DNA of 6,403 nt from Candidatus Atribacteria bacterium (lineage in GTDB: Bacteria; Atribacterota; Phoenicimicrobiia; Phoenicimicrobiales; Stramentimicrobiaceae). Shown here one piece after another: positions 1 through 5,368 of this stretch; within the stretch, counting starts at the first letter, position 1, and each line of letters begins with the position of its first letter. The position numbers were made by a program, and so were the translations under genes. Where the stretch lies: NCBI GenBank assembly GCA_016934875.1, contig JAFGSC010000256.1, forward strand, positions 1 to 6,403, written 5' to 3'. A model generated the notes under the pieces. The model had not been told where the DNA came from. It did not search any database and saw only the letters and a program-made list of their open reading frames with translations.

Positions 1-1
1 A

Positions 2-133
2 GCCGACCTGATCCTGGTCATTGATCGCGGTCAGATCGTGGAGCGCGGCACGCACACCGAACTGCTGGAACAGGCTGGCATATACGCACAGCTTTACCAC
101 ACGCAGTTTAAAAAAAGTATAAGGATTGATTAG
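2..133 (+). CDS. ABC transporter ATP-binding protein, C-terminal fragment (5' end outside window)
   Basis: An open frame enters from the left edge and ends at TAG 131-133, giving 43 residues. It begins ADLILVIDRGQIVERGTH and continues with ELL-x6-YAQLY. This is the stretch after the H-loop of an ABC nucleotide-binding domain: the hydrophobic strand with a D-x-G-x-I-V-E-x-G turn, then the helix ending in Y-x-x-L-Y. That ending is typical of fused exporters of the MsbA/LmrA/MdlB type (membrane and ATPase domains in one chain), so an export role is likely, but Walker A, signature and Walker B lie outside the window. The first 110 bases are about 60% GC with GC-rich third positions, while the last ten codons (FKKSIRID) become AT-rich, marking the edge of the AT-rich cassette. 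It reads toward the cassette but is not part of its operons. Confidence 0.85.
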   Translation, partial: ADLILVIDRGQIVERGTHTELLEQAGIYAQLYHTQFKKSIRID

Positions 134-213
134 TGATTTATCAGCAGATTAATATAATTATCTCTGATTCGAGCATAATAAATTATTATTAGTATCATTT
201 TGTTATAAAAAGT
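134..213. other. AT-rich convergent gap between ABC exporter and ROK gene
   Basis: This short non-coding stretch separates the ABC exporter stop from the terminator of the leftward operon. It contains a perfect palindrome with 7-bp arms around one base (ATAATAAATTATTAT, 175-189), which is pure A/T and would form only a weak hairpin. I see no GC-rich stem with a U-tract that would serve as a terminator for the exporter gene in the + direction. No RNA gene or small open frame with a ribosome site is visible. Confidence 0.5.
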
Positions 214-238
214 AAAAAAAACAATATTTCTATTGTTT
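203..238 (-). terminator. Intrinsic terminator of the gntR-SIS-ROK operon, overlapping the ROK stop codon
   Basis: On the minus strand the sequence reads AAACAATA, GAAA, TATTGTTT: an 8-bp perfect stem (arms 231-238 and 219-226 in window numbering) closed by a GAAA tetraloop of the stable GNRA class. A T-run at 214-221 follows directly, overlapping the last stem bases, and a second T-rich run lies beyond it. This is the layout of a Rho-independent terminator, although the stem is unusually A/T-rich. The TAG stop codon of the kinase gene (230-232) sits in the first arm and loop, so the terminator begins inside the coding sequence. Confidence 0.65.
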
Positions 239-1204
239 ATCTTTTTCACACTCATTAATTGCCATTAAGCCAACACCTATTAATGCTGCCTGAGCCCCAA
301 GCTTTGAAATAACAACTCGTATTTTATTTCGTAGTGGCATTCTTTTTTCATTCAATATTTCTATTGCTTGCTTGGTGAAAAATTTATCAGCGTGAATCAA
401 CCCACCACCAAGAATGATTAATTCAGGATTAAAAATATTCACCAAATTAACAAGACCAAAACCCAGATAATACCCCAAGTCATTCAAAAGCAAAATTGCT
501 AAATTATCTCCTGTTTGTGCTGCTTCGATAATCTCTCTAACGGATGGTTTTATGGATAGAACAGTATCTTGTTTTGTTGAGGATAAGATTTTTTCAGCCT
601 GCTTTTCCAAGGCATAACCTGATGCATACATCTCCCAACAACCTTTATGGTTGCATAAAGGGCATTCATCACCATTTATATTGATTGACATATGGCCAAA
701 ATATGATCCACTCCCAAGTGAGTCGGGAAGAATATTACCATCAAGAATTACACCACCACCAATCCCTGTTCCAATCATTATATTAATAAAATTTCTTGTT
801 TCTTTGCCGCTACCAACACAAAATTCCCCCCATGCAGCTGCAATTCCATCGTTTTCGATTACTATCGGTAACCTAAATTGATTTTGAAAAAATTCCTTTA
901 ATGAGAAAATTTTCCATTTATTGAATTGTTCTGTATTAACAAATCTTAATGTACCATCTACTGCATTTACATCCATTGTACTGGAAACTCCGATAGCAGA
1001 AACTTCTAATCCTTGCGATTGGACATTATTAATTAAACTTTTAATCTGGTTCACCAAAAAAGCAAAAGGATCTAAATGGATAAAAAATTTTTCACTGGAC
1101 ATATCAAAGAAATATTTGATACTTCCTTGATTACTGATTAGTGAAAATTTTGTAGATGTTTGCCCTATATCAATCGCTGCAGAATAGACAATCTTTTTAT
1201 TCAT
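230..1204 (-). CDS. ROK-family sugar kinase
   Basis: This 324-residue protein is a probable cytoplasmic ATP-dependent sugar kinase. The N-terminal phosphate-binding motif is D12-I-G-Q-T-S-T-K19, a variant of the usual DIGGTK. The catalytic pair N118-D119 is followed by GE at 126-127, and the glycine-rich segment IGTGIGGGV spans 144-152. The ROK signature follows: H171 in the GH motif, then C181, C184, C189 and E191 (CPLCNHKGCWE), a structural zinc site. A second nucleotide-binding segment, NIFNPELIILGGG, lies at 257-268. No N-terminal helix-turn-helix is present and the length is that of kinases rather than NagC/Mlc-type repressors. Known ROK kinases act on glucose, fructose, allose, N-acetylglucosamine or N-acetylmannosamine, and I cannot choose among them. 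The gene starts 4 nt after the SIS stop codon with only a weak ribosome site (GAG), suggesting translational coupling. It is the last gene of the leftward operon. Confidence 0.88.
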   Translation of the reverse strand: MNKKIVYSAAIDIGQTSTKFSLISNQGSIKYFFDMSSEKFFIHLDPFAFLVNQIKSLINNVQSQGLEVSAIGVSSTMDVNAVDGTLRFVNTEQFNKWKIFSLKEFFQNQFRLPIVIENDGIAAAWGEFCVGSGKETRNFINIMIGTGIGGGVILDGNILPDSLGSGSYFGHMSININGDECPLCNHKGCWEMYASGYALEKQAEKILSSTKQDTVLSIKPSVREIIEAAQTGDNLAILLLNDLGYYLGFGLVNLVNIFNPELIILGGGLIHADKFFTKQAIEILNEKRMPLRNKIRVVISKLGAQAALIGVGLMAINECEKDKQ

Positions 1205-1208
1205 CTCA

Positions 1209-1949
1209 TCAATAATGTTTTACCCGATTTTTTAATTCTGTAATAATCTGTGTCATGTCTTGTTTCTGATCAACATTTGCACTGATGAATATTTGTGGTT
1301 GCGCTCCTTGATTGATTGTTTCTTTGACTACTTCATAGACAAAGCTCTGTAAAATTGCAGCATTAACGATTGTTGAAGCTGGACAAATTTTTTCTGGTAA
1401 TTCTTGCATGCAAATAATGGCGTCTCCTTCAGGTATGCACGTGTCAATTACAATATCAGCATAATTTGCAAGATGTTTTTTTGAAGAATGCCGAATATTA
1501 GTGTCTTTATAAGATTTCCAAGAGGTCAATACAATCACTTTCAAACCTTTTTCTTTTGCATAGATTGCCGCTTCTATTGGAACAGCATTTCGGCCGGAAT
1601 TGGATATTATCAACATAATATCATTCCGATTAATTTCATATCGATCCATCACCAATGAAGCAAAACCTTCTAAGCGCTCCATTTTCGTGCTCCCAGAAGC
1701 ACTTATATGTAGCATTAAATCCGCATCAAAAATGGCATTTATTTGGGTAAGCCCACCTGCTCTAAAGAACATTTCTTCAACCATCATATGACTATGACCT
1801 GAGCCAAAAACCTGTAAAAAGCCGTTATTTAATAAACTGGTGGCTGTTAATTTTGCTGCATTAATAATATTCTCGGTTTGGGTATCTTCTACCTGTTTAA
1901 TTATTTTAAAGAGTTCAGTGAACACAGGGTGAGATAATTGATTCATCAT
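1209..1949 (-). CDS. SIS-domain phosphosugar-binding protein, UPF0309 type
   Basis: This 246-residue cytoplasmic protein carries one SIS (sugar isomerase) domain of the SIS_2/GmhA-like kind and resembles the family named UPF0309. After a helical N-terminus, FGSGHSH at 48-54 is the first strand and its phosphate-binding loop. E58-E59-M-F-F-R-A-G-G follows. ISNSGRNAVPIEAA at 115-128 is the second Ser-rich phosphate loop and helix. The C-terminal segment CPASTIVNAAILQSF (189-203) resembles the conserved helix of this family. SIS proteins bind phosphosugars as isomerases, etherases or sensors. The biochemical activity here is not known to me, and the sequence looks unlike the MurNAc-6-P etherase subgroup. 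Two ATG codons are adjacent (1947-1949 and 1944-1946); a good AAAGGA site on the minus strand lies a few bases upstream. The stop of the regulator gene is 31 nt upstream, so it is probably cotranscribed with it and with the kinase. Confidence 0.85.
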   Translation of the reverse strand: MMNQLSHPVFTELFKIIKQVEDTQTENIINAAKLTATSLLNNGFLQVFGSGHSHMMVEEMFFRAGGLTQINAIFDADLMLHISASGSTKMERLEGFASLVMDRYEINRNDIMLIISNSGRNAVPIEAAIYAKEKGLKVIVLTSWKSYKDTNIRHSSKKHLANYADIVIDTCIPEGDAIICMQELPEKICPASTIVNAAILQSFVYEVVKETINQGAQPQIFISANVDQKQDMTQIITELKNRVKHY

Positions 1950-1953
1950 TTTT

Positions 1954-1960
1954 TCCTTTC
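1954..1960 (-). promoter_or_regulatory. Ribosome binding site of the SIS gene
   Basis: The minus strand reads GAAAGGA here, 4 nt before the first of two adjacent ATG codons and 7 nt before the second. The AGGA core pairs with the end of 16S rRNA. This is the only clearly good Shine-Dalgarno site in the leftward operon. The spacing slightly favours the second ATG. Confidence 0.65.
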
Positions 1961-1980
1961 GTGATTTGTGGTTAAAATTT

Positions 1981-2727
1981 TTACCTGGATAGCCTTACAA
2001 CATAACGGTATTTATCACCCCTAAATAGAGATGAGCCAAATTCAGCGGGTACATCATAGAAATCATAAGCAATTGTATTGACGTTCAAAGCAGGTGACCC
2101 CGGTTGGGTTTCTAGTAATTTGCTGTCCTCGATATTTAGATTTATTGCCTCCAGTGTTTGTATGCCAGCAATAAATCGAACTTCATATTCATTCTGAAGT
2201 AGCTGATAAAGTGACATAGGATCTTTATATAATTCAAACAAACTTGGAAAACGTTCATAAGGTAAAAAAGATTCTTCTATTGCAATGGGTTCATTGTCAA
2301 TATATCGTAGTCTTTTGAGGAAATAAACAAGAGTCCCTTTGCCAATATTAAGTTGAGATGCCACAAATTGAGAAGCCGGAATGATATCCTGATGAAGTAA
2401 TTTTGCACCAGGCAATTTTCCTCTTGAACGAATGGTTTCAGAAAAACTAGTAAATTTAGCTTGCCAATGCAATCTCGTCTCTGATCTGCGAACAAAAACC
2501 CCTTTTCCATGCTTGATTTGGACATAATTAAGTGCTTCCAATTTTCTTAATGCCTCCCGCATTGTTGCGACACTTACATCATATTGCTTGGCCATCTCAA
2601 TCAGTGATGGAAATTGTTGGTTATCTTGAAATTCACCTTCAATAATAGATTGTTGAATTTCTGCGGCTATTCGATCAGTAATTGATCCAACATGAATTTT
2701 TTTGCTTTTATTGGTTGATTTAGTCAT
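1981..2727 (-). CDS. GntR-family transcription regulator with UTRA effector domain (HutC subfamily)
   Basis: This 248-residue protein is a probable ligand-responsive DNA-binding regulator. Residues 11-80 form the GntR winged helix: I-x-E-G-E-F near 29-33, then FPSLIEMAKQYDVSVATMRE at 39-58 (recognition helix) and the wing at 68-80 ending GKGVFV. Residues about 92-243 match a UTRA domain: SFSETIRSRG, then LKRLRYIDNEPIAIEESFLP at 137-156, and GSSLFRGDKYRYVV at the end. UTRA regulators usually sense small metabolites, often a sugar phosphate such as GlcN-6-P or trehalose-6-P. It is the first gene of the leftward operon and lies beside a divergent transporter operon, so local control of both is likely. 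A pseudo-palindrome overlaps its start codon, consistent with autoregulation. The ATG at 2725-2727 has no clear Shine-Dalgarno site, and the predicted leader is only about 16-18 nt. Confidence 0.9.
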   Translation of the reverse strand: MTKSTNKSKKIHVGSITDRIAAEIQQSIIEGEFQDNQQFPSLIEMAKQYDVSVATMREALRKLEALNYVQIKHGKGVFVRRSETRLHWQAKFTSFSETIRSRGKLPGAKLLHQDIIPASQFVASQLNIGKGTLVYFLKRLRYIDNEPIAIEESFLPYERFPSLFELYKDPMSLYQLLQNEYEVRFIAGIQTLEAINLNIEDSKLLETQPGSPALNVNTIAYDFYDVPAEFGSSLFRGDKYRYVVRLSR

Positions 2728-2735
2728 CAGATGTC
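2723..2735. promoter_or_regulatory. Candidate operator overlapping the regulator start codon
   Basis: The sequence GTCATCAGATGTC is a pseudo-palindrome with GTCATC and GATGTC arms. It covers the regulator ATG and its leader. Its first 11 bases are repeated exactly at 2939-2949 in the leader of the divergent operon. It lies 15 nt downstream of the leftward -10 box; the other copy lies 16 nt downstream of the rightward -10 box. This symmetry suggests a repressor site blocking both promoters, most simply bound by the adjacent GntR protein. The motif is not the textbook GntR core, so the binding assignment is inference. Confidence 0.45.
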
Positions 2736-2750
2736 TTATTATTATTCGTT

Positions 2751-2780
2751 ATTATAAAACATTTCGGTCATAATTGTCAA
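2751..2780 (-). promoter_or_regulatory. Leftward sigma-70-type promoter for the gntR-SIS-ROK operon
   Basis: On the minus strand the -35 box is TTGACA (2775-2780) and the -10 box is TATAAT (2751-2756), both exact consensus, with an 18-bp spacer. Transcription would start near 2743-2746, leaving a leader of about 16-18 nt before the regulator ATG. A promoter this close to consensus normally needs repression, which fits the pseudo-palindrome just downstream. Confidence 0.75.
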
Positions 2781-2890
2781 CTATATAAATAGACGAATAT
2801 TTCCAATATTTCACTGAAAAGTGGTTAATAAGAATATAATATATACATATAAAGTGGCTGAAATTCTGTTTAAGTAAATTATTTTAGAAA
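2781..2890. other. AT-rich spacer between the divergent promoters
   Basis: This non-coding spacer lies between the back-to-back -35 boxes. It holds a direct repeat of AATATTTC (2796-2803 and 2805-2812, 9-bp period) and an alternating A/T stretch near 2831-2850. No open frame with a ribosome site and no RNA gene is visible. The 9-bp spaced repeat could be an activator half-site pair, but nothing else supports that. Confidence 0.4.
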
Positions 2891-2894
2891 AATA

Positions 2895-2923
2895 TTGACA
2901 TGTTTAGAAAAACATGCTATCAT
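2895..2923 (+). promoter_or_regulatory. Rightward sigma-70-type promoter with extended -10 for the transporter operon
   Basis: The -35 box is TTGACA (2895-2900, exact consensus). A 17-bp spacer leads to TATCAT (2918-2923, one mismatch to TATAAT). The three bases before it are TGC, the extended -10 motif. The start point should lie near 2930, giving a leader of about 92 nt before the binding-protein ATG at 3022. A perfect inverted repeat lies almost wholly in the spacer, beginning at the last two bases of the -35 box. Confidence 0.75.
2899..2916. repeat. Perfect 7-bp inverted repeat in the rightward promoter spacer (candidate operator)
   Basis: The sequence CATGTTTAGAAAAACATG has arms CATGTTT (2899-2905) and AAACATG (2910-2916) around 4 bases. 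The arm centres are 11 bp apart, about one helical turn, as expected for a dimeric helix-turn-helix protein. Placement between the -35 and -10 boxes is a classic repressor position. No full copy occurs at the leftward promoter, only a single ATGTTT half-site next to its -10 box on the minus strand. Confidence 0.5.
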
Positions 2924-2924
2924 C

Positions 2925-2951
2925 ATTCTAGACATCAGGTCATCAGATGAG
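2925..2951. promoter_or_regulatory. Candidate operator cluster at the rightward start point
   Basis: Three overlapping elements lie here. ATTCTAGACAT (2925-2935) is close to the GT-N-TA-N-AC core described for HutC-type GntR regulators, with one mismatch (TTCTAGAC). GACATCAG and GTCATCAG (2931-2938, 2939-2946) are tandem near-identical octamers. TCATCAGATGA (2940-2950) is a perfect 5-1-5 inverted repeat matching the site at the regulator start. Together they cover the predicted start point and first 20 transcribed bases, a road-block position. Binding by the adjacent regulator is inferred. Confidence 0.45.
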
Positions 2952-3009
2952 TAAAACCAAGGAGGTGCGCCACAAAATTTTTTTTGTACTTCAAAAATAT
3001 TTTCAAAGA

Positions 3010-3016
3010 AAGGAAA
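3010..3016 (+). promoter_or_regulatory. Ribosome binding site deciding the binding-protein start
   Basis: AAGGAAA lies just upstream of ATG 3022-3024, with AAGGA ending about 7 nt before it. This site fixes the start at 3022 rather than the upstream in-frame ATG at 2947, which has no Shine-Dalgarno site and would put 25 extra residues before the signal peptide. Confidence 0.7.
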
Positions 3017-3021
3017 TTGAA

Positions 3022-4395
3022 ATGAAAAGAATAAAAAAACAAACCTTCTTCTCGGTACTCATAATAATTGCGAGTTTTCTGATCGCTTCTTGTGCAAATC
3101 CAAAGCCAGTTACACATGTAAACCAAGAATCATCAGAGAAAGAATCCGTTGAAGAACCAATTACACTCACTGTTTGGTGGTGGGGAGAACCTGAAGCGCC
3201 AGGAACTGGGAAATGGTTGAAAGACCGCGCTGACGAATACACAGAAGAAAATCCAAATGTAGTGTTTGAACTCGTGGAACAGAATATTGATACTGTTGTG
3301 ACTGCATTCAAAGCAGCTGCAGCAGCAAAATCTGGGCCAGATATTGCTTTCCTTTTTTCTGGTGGTGTTTATGTGATGGAGGATGTATGGGAAGGCAATA
3401 TTGTACCTATCAGTGATTATGCGACTGAAGAACAAATGTCTACGTGGATTGATACTTTTTCAAAAACATATGATGGGAAAATATGGACAATGCCATTCTA
3501 TATGCAATCCTATCTGATGATGTACAACAAAGATTTGTTTACGAAGGCTGGTCTTGATCCTGAAAATCCACCTTCAACAATGGATGAATTGCTTAATGCC
3601 TGTGAAATATTGAATAGATCAGGTATTGCTCCAATGGCATCGGGTATGCGTGATTTGTTCCAAGGTGGTATATATTACTCCGAATTAGGTGTTCAATCAT
3701 TACCTGATGCTTATTCAATTCAGAGAGCAACTATTGGAGAAGAATCATTTGAAGATCGACAACATGCGGAATGGCTTGAAGCTTTGGATCAAATGGTAAA
3801 AGCTAGTTGTTTTAATGAAGATGTCAATTCTTTGGATCTATATTCTGGCTGGGAAGTATTTGGTCGGGGAGAAGCTGCTATGCTTCAGGCAAATGATGCC
3901 TTTTTACCAGTTGCGATAGAAAATTTAGGTGAAGAGAATGTAGGTTTAATGCGTATGCCAAGTTACACAGAGAGCCCTGTTTCAGAATCTATGTGTTATT
4001 TCTCTCAAGGTCTTGGTATAACATCATGGTCGCCTTATAAAGAGGTTGCTGCAGATTTTCTGCTAACACTGCATGCAAAAGAGAATGTAGATGAATTCTA
4101 TAAAATTACCAGCATCCCATTTGCGAACACTAATTTTGATACATCGCTTATTAAATCCGAATTACAAAAAGAGGAATTTGAATGGATTTCAGAAAGACCT
4201 CAATTATGTCCGGAGGGATTGACTGCAATTCAAATTTGGGAGACAGGTGTCATGCCGGCATCCCAAGCAATTTTCCAACAATCATTATCACCCGCTGAAG
4301 CGGCTCAATTGATTGAGGATGTTGCCAGAAATTGGAGAGAATCTAACCCGCCTAATTTTGATAATTGGATCACCTGGGCGAAACCAGGAGAATAA
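3022..4395 (+). CDS. ABC sugar transporter, extracellular solute-binding lipoprotein (SBP family 1, CUT1-like)
   Basis: From ATG 3022 the product is 457 residues. It starts with a type II signal peptide: charged MKRIKK, hydrophobic core 9-22, and lipobox I-A-S-C with lipidated Cys24. An acidic, Ser-rich linker follows to about residue 47, then the first strand with LTVWWWGEP at 49-57. Family 1 features follow: SGPDIAFLFSGG near 104-115, DGKIWTMPFYMQSYLMMYNK at 151-170, then LFTKAGLDPENPPSTMDEL, and FGRGEAAMLQANDAF at 280-294. These are the hinge and lobe motifs of carbohydrate-binding proteins of the MalE/UgpB/LacE kind. Many Trp, Tyr and Phe residues suit stacking against sugar rings, but the ligand is not readable. 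An upstream in-frame ATG (2947) is rejected because the signal peptide and ribosome site point to 3022. It is the first gene of the importer operon; a long hairpin separates it from the permeases. Confidence 0.92.
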   Translation: MKRIKKQTFFSVLIIIASFLIASCANPKPVTHVNQESSEKESVEEPITLTVWWWGEPEAPGTGKWLKDRADEYTEENPNVVFELVEQNIDTVVTAFKAAAAAKSGPDIAFLFSGGVYVMEDVWEGNIVPISDYATEEQMSTWIDTFSKTYDGKIWTMPFYMQSYLMMYNKDLFTKAGLDPENPPSTMDELLNACEILNRSGIAPMASGMRDLFQGGIYYSELGVQSLPDAYSIQRATIGEESFEDRQHAEWLEALDQMVKASCFNEDVNSLDLYSGWEVFGRGEAAMLQANDAFLPVAIENLGEENVGLMRMPSYTESPVSESMCYFSQGLGITSWSPYKEVAADFLLTLHAKENVDEFYKITSIPFANTNFDTSLIKSELQKEEFEWISERPQLCPEGLTAIQIWETGVMPASQAIFQQSLSPAEAAQLIEDVARNWRESNPPNFDNWITWAKPGE

Positions 4396-4409
4396 TTACT
4401 CATAAAAAT

Positions 4410-4474
4410 TAATGTGGGCTGTTTGTTATATGTGATTTTCGATGTTCATAAACCATGACAAATAGCTCACATTA
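4410..4474 (+). promoter_or_regulatory. Long intercistronic RNA hairpin between binding-protein and permease genes
   Basis: Arms AATGTGGGCTGTTTGT (4411-4426) and ACAAATAGCTCACATT (4458-4473) pair over 16 bp with two G-U wobbles. One T-A pair (4410/4474) adds to the base, and up to three weaker pairs extend inward. The loop is about 25-31 nt. No clear U-run follows, so it is not a standard intrinsic terminator. In importer operons such structures commonly protect the 3' end of the binding-protein message or give partial read-through, so that more binding protein than permease is made. The structure ends only 17 nt before the permease ATG. Confidence 0.65.
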
Positions 4475-4491
4475 TATTATCATCGAAATAA

Positions 4492-5367
4492 ATGGTTAAT
4501 CATTCTAAAAAAAGCATCAATCAATATGCTGGTTACATTTACCTTCTGCCTGGTTTGGCATGGATATTTTTTGTTTTTGCAATCCCGATTATTCAATTAA
4601 TCGGTATGAGTATCAGGCAAGGTCCAGTTGGACAAGAGATTTTGGGGTTTGATAATTTTATTTTTACCTTTCGTGATCCTTTATTTATAAAAGCGATCAC
4701 AAATAATATAAAATTACTTGTTATTGTTCCAATTCTCATAATTCTTTCTTTAATATTTTCTACTTTCTTATATGAACGGATTAAAGGATGGCAGATATAT
4801 CAAACAATAATTTTCATTCCTGTTATCCTAGCTGTGGCTGCAATGGGAATTGTTTTCAGCCAAATTTTACAATTAAAGGGTTTATTAAATGAGACACTTA
4901 GAGTCCTAAGGTTAAATTTTCTTATTCAAGATTGGTTGGGAAACCAGGGATTGGCTTTAGGATCTGTAGTAGGCGTTATTGTTTGGAAAGAATTAGGATT
5001 TGGCACGATTTTATTTCTAGCTCGATTGATGTCCGTGGATAAAGAATTATATGAGGCGGCAAGAATTGATGGCGCATCAGGATTTCAATTAATGATTCAT
5101 ATTACGATACCGCAACTTATCCATATCATCGAGTTCTATGCTGTTTTACTTATAGTTACGGCATTCTCTTTTGTTTTTGATTACATTCTCATTCTGACCA
5201 ATGGTGGACCAAACAATCAAACAATAGTAGGAGAATTTTTTGTTTACAAATATGGTTTTATCTATAATCGCTTTAATATCGCATCATCAGTTGCGATAGT
5301 TTATTTACTGGTTGGCATTGTCTTAATGATTCTTCGTTATCAAATTGTAAAACGGATTGATTCGTAA
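4492..5367 (+). CDS. ABC sugar transporter permease, MalF/UgpA type
   Basis: This 291-residue inner-membrane protein has about six hydrophobic segments, beginning near 14-38, then 74-93, 104-126, 157-176, 213-236 and 264-282. The cytoplasmic EAA loop, which docks on the ATPase, is E188-AARIDG194-A followed by F-x-L and IP at 206-207. The NGGPNNQT segment at 237-244 is typical of the MalF-side permease of CUT1 sugar importers. The length and short N-terminus match UgpA/LacF rather than the larger enteric MalF. The ATG is the first possible start because a TAA stop lies in frame immediately before it. No Shine-Dalgarno site is visible, so initiation may be weak or controlled by the nearby upstream hairpin. 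It pairs with the next permease, whose start lies 1 nt after its stop codon. Confidence 0.93.
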   Translation: MVNHSKKSINQYAGYIYLLPGLAWIFFVFAIPIIQLIGMSIRQGPVGQEILGFDNFIFTFRDPLFIKAITNNIKLLVIVPILIILSLIFSTFLYERIKGWQIYQTIIFIPVILAVAAMGIVFSQILQLKGLLNETLRVLRLNFLIQDWLGNQGLALGSVVGVIVWKELGFGTILFLARLMSVDKELYEAARIDGASGFQLMIHITIPQLIHIIEFYAVLLIVTAFSFVFDYILILTNGGPNNQTIVGEFFVYKYGFIYNRFNIASSVAIVYLLVGIVLMILRYQIVKRIDS

Positions 5368-5368
5368 A

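Noticed and set aside
651..881. Plus-strand open frames inside the kinase gene (also 921-1130)
   Set aside because: They are antisense shadows with no ribosome site or recognisable domain, and the minus-strand frame carries the full ROK motif set.
230..1204. NagC/Mlc-type ROK repressor instead of kinase
   Set aside because: The protein begins directly with the phosphate-binding motif and has no N-terminal winged helix; a separate GntR regulator is already in the operon.
1209..1949. MurNAc-6-phosphate etherase (MurQ)
   Set aside because: It is shorter than MurQ and lacks its characteristic N-terminal pattern; the loops fit the SIS_2/UPF0309 group.
2965..2987. Attenuator-like intrinsic terminator in the binding-protein leader (T-run 2978-2985)
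   Set aside because: The only stem directly before the T-run is 3 bp (GTG/CAC), far too weak for termination; the T-run pairs only with the adjacent A-run.
2947..3021. N-terminal extension of the binding protein from ATG 2947
   Set aside because: It has no Shine-Dalgarno site, it would bury the lipoprotein signal peptide 25 residues in, and a good ribosome site precedes ATG 3022. The ATG also lies inside the candidate operator.
5357..5368. TTG start for the second permease
   Set aside because: It would overlap the first permease and place the GGA ribosome-site bases directly against the codon. ATG 5369 fits the spacing better and still gives the full family-length protein. This remains a weak preference.
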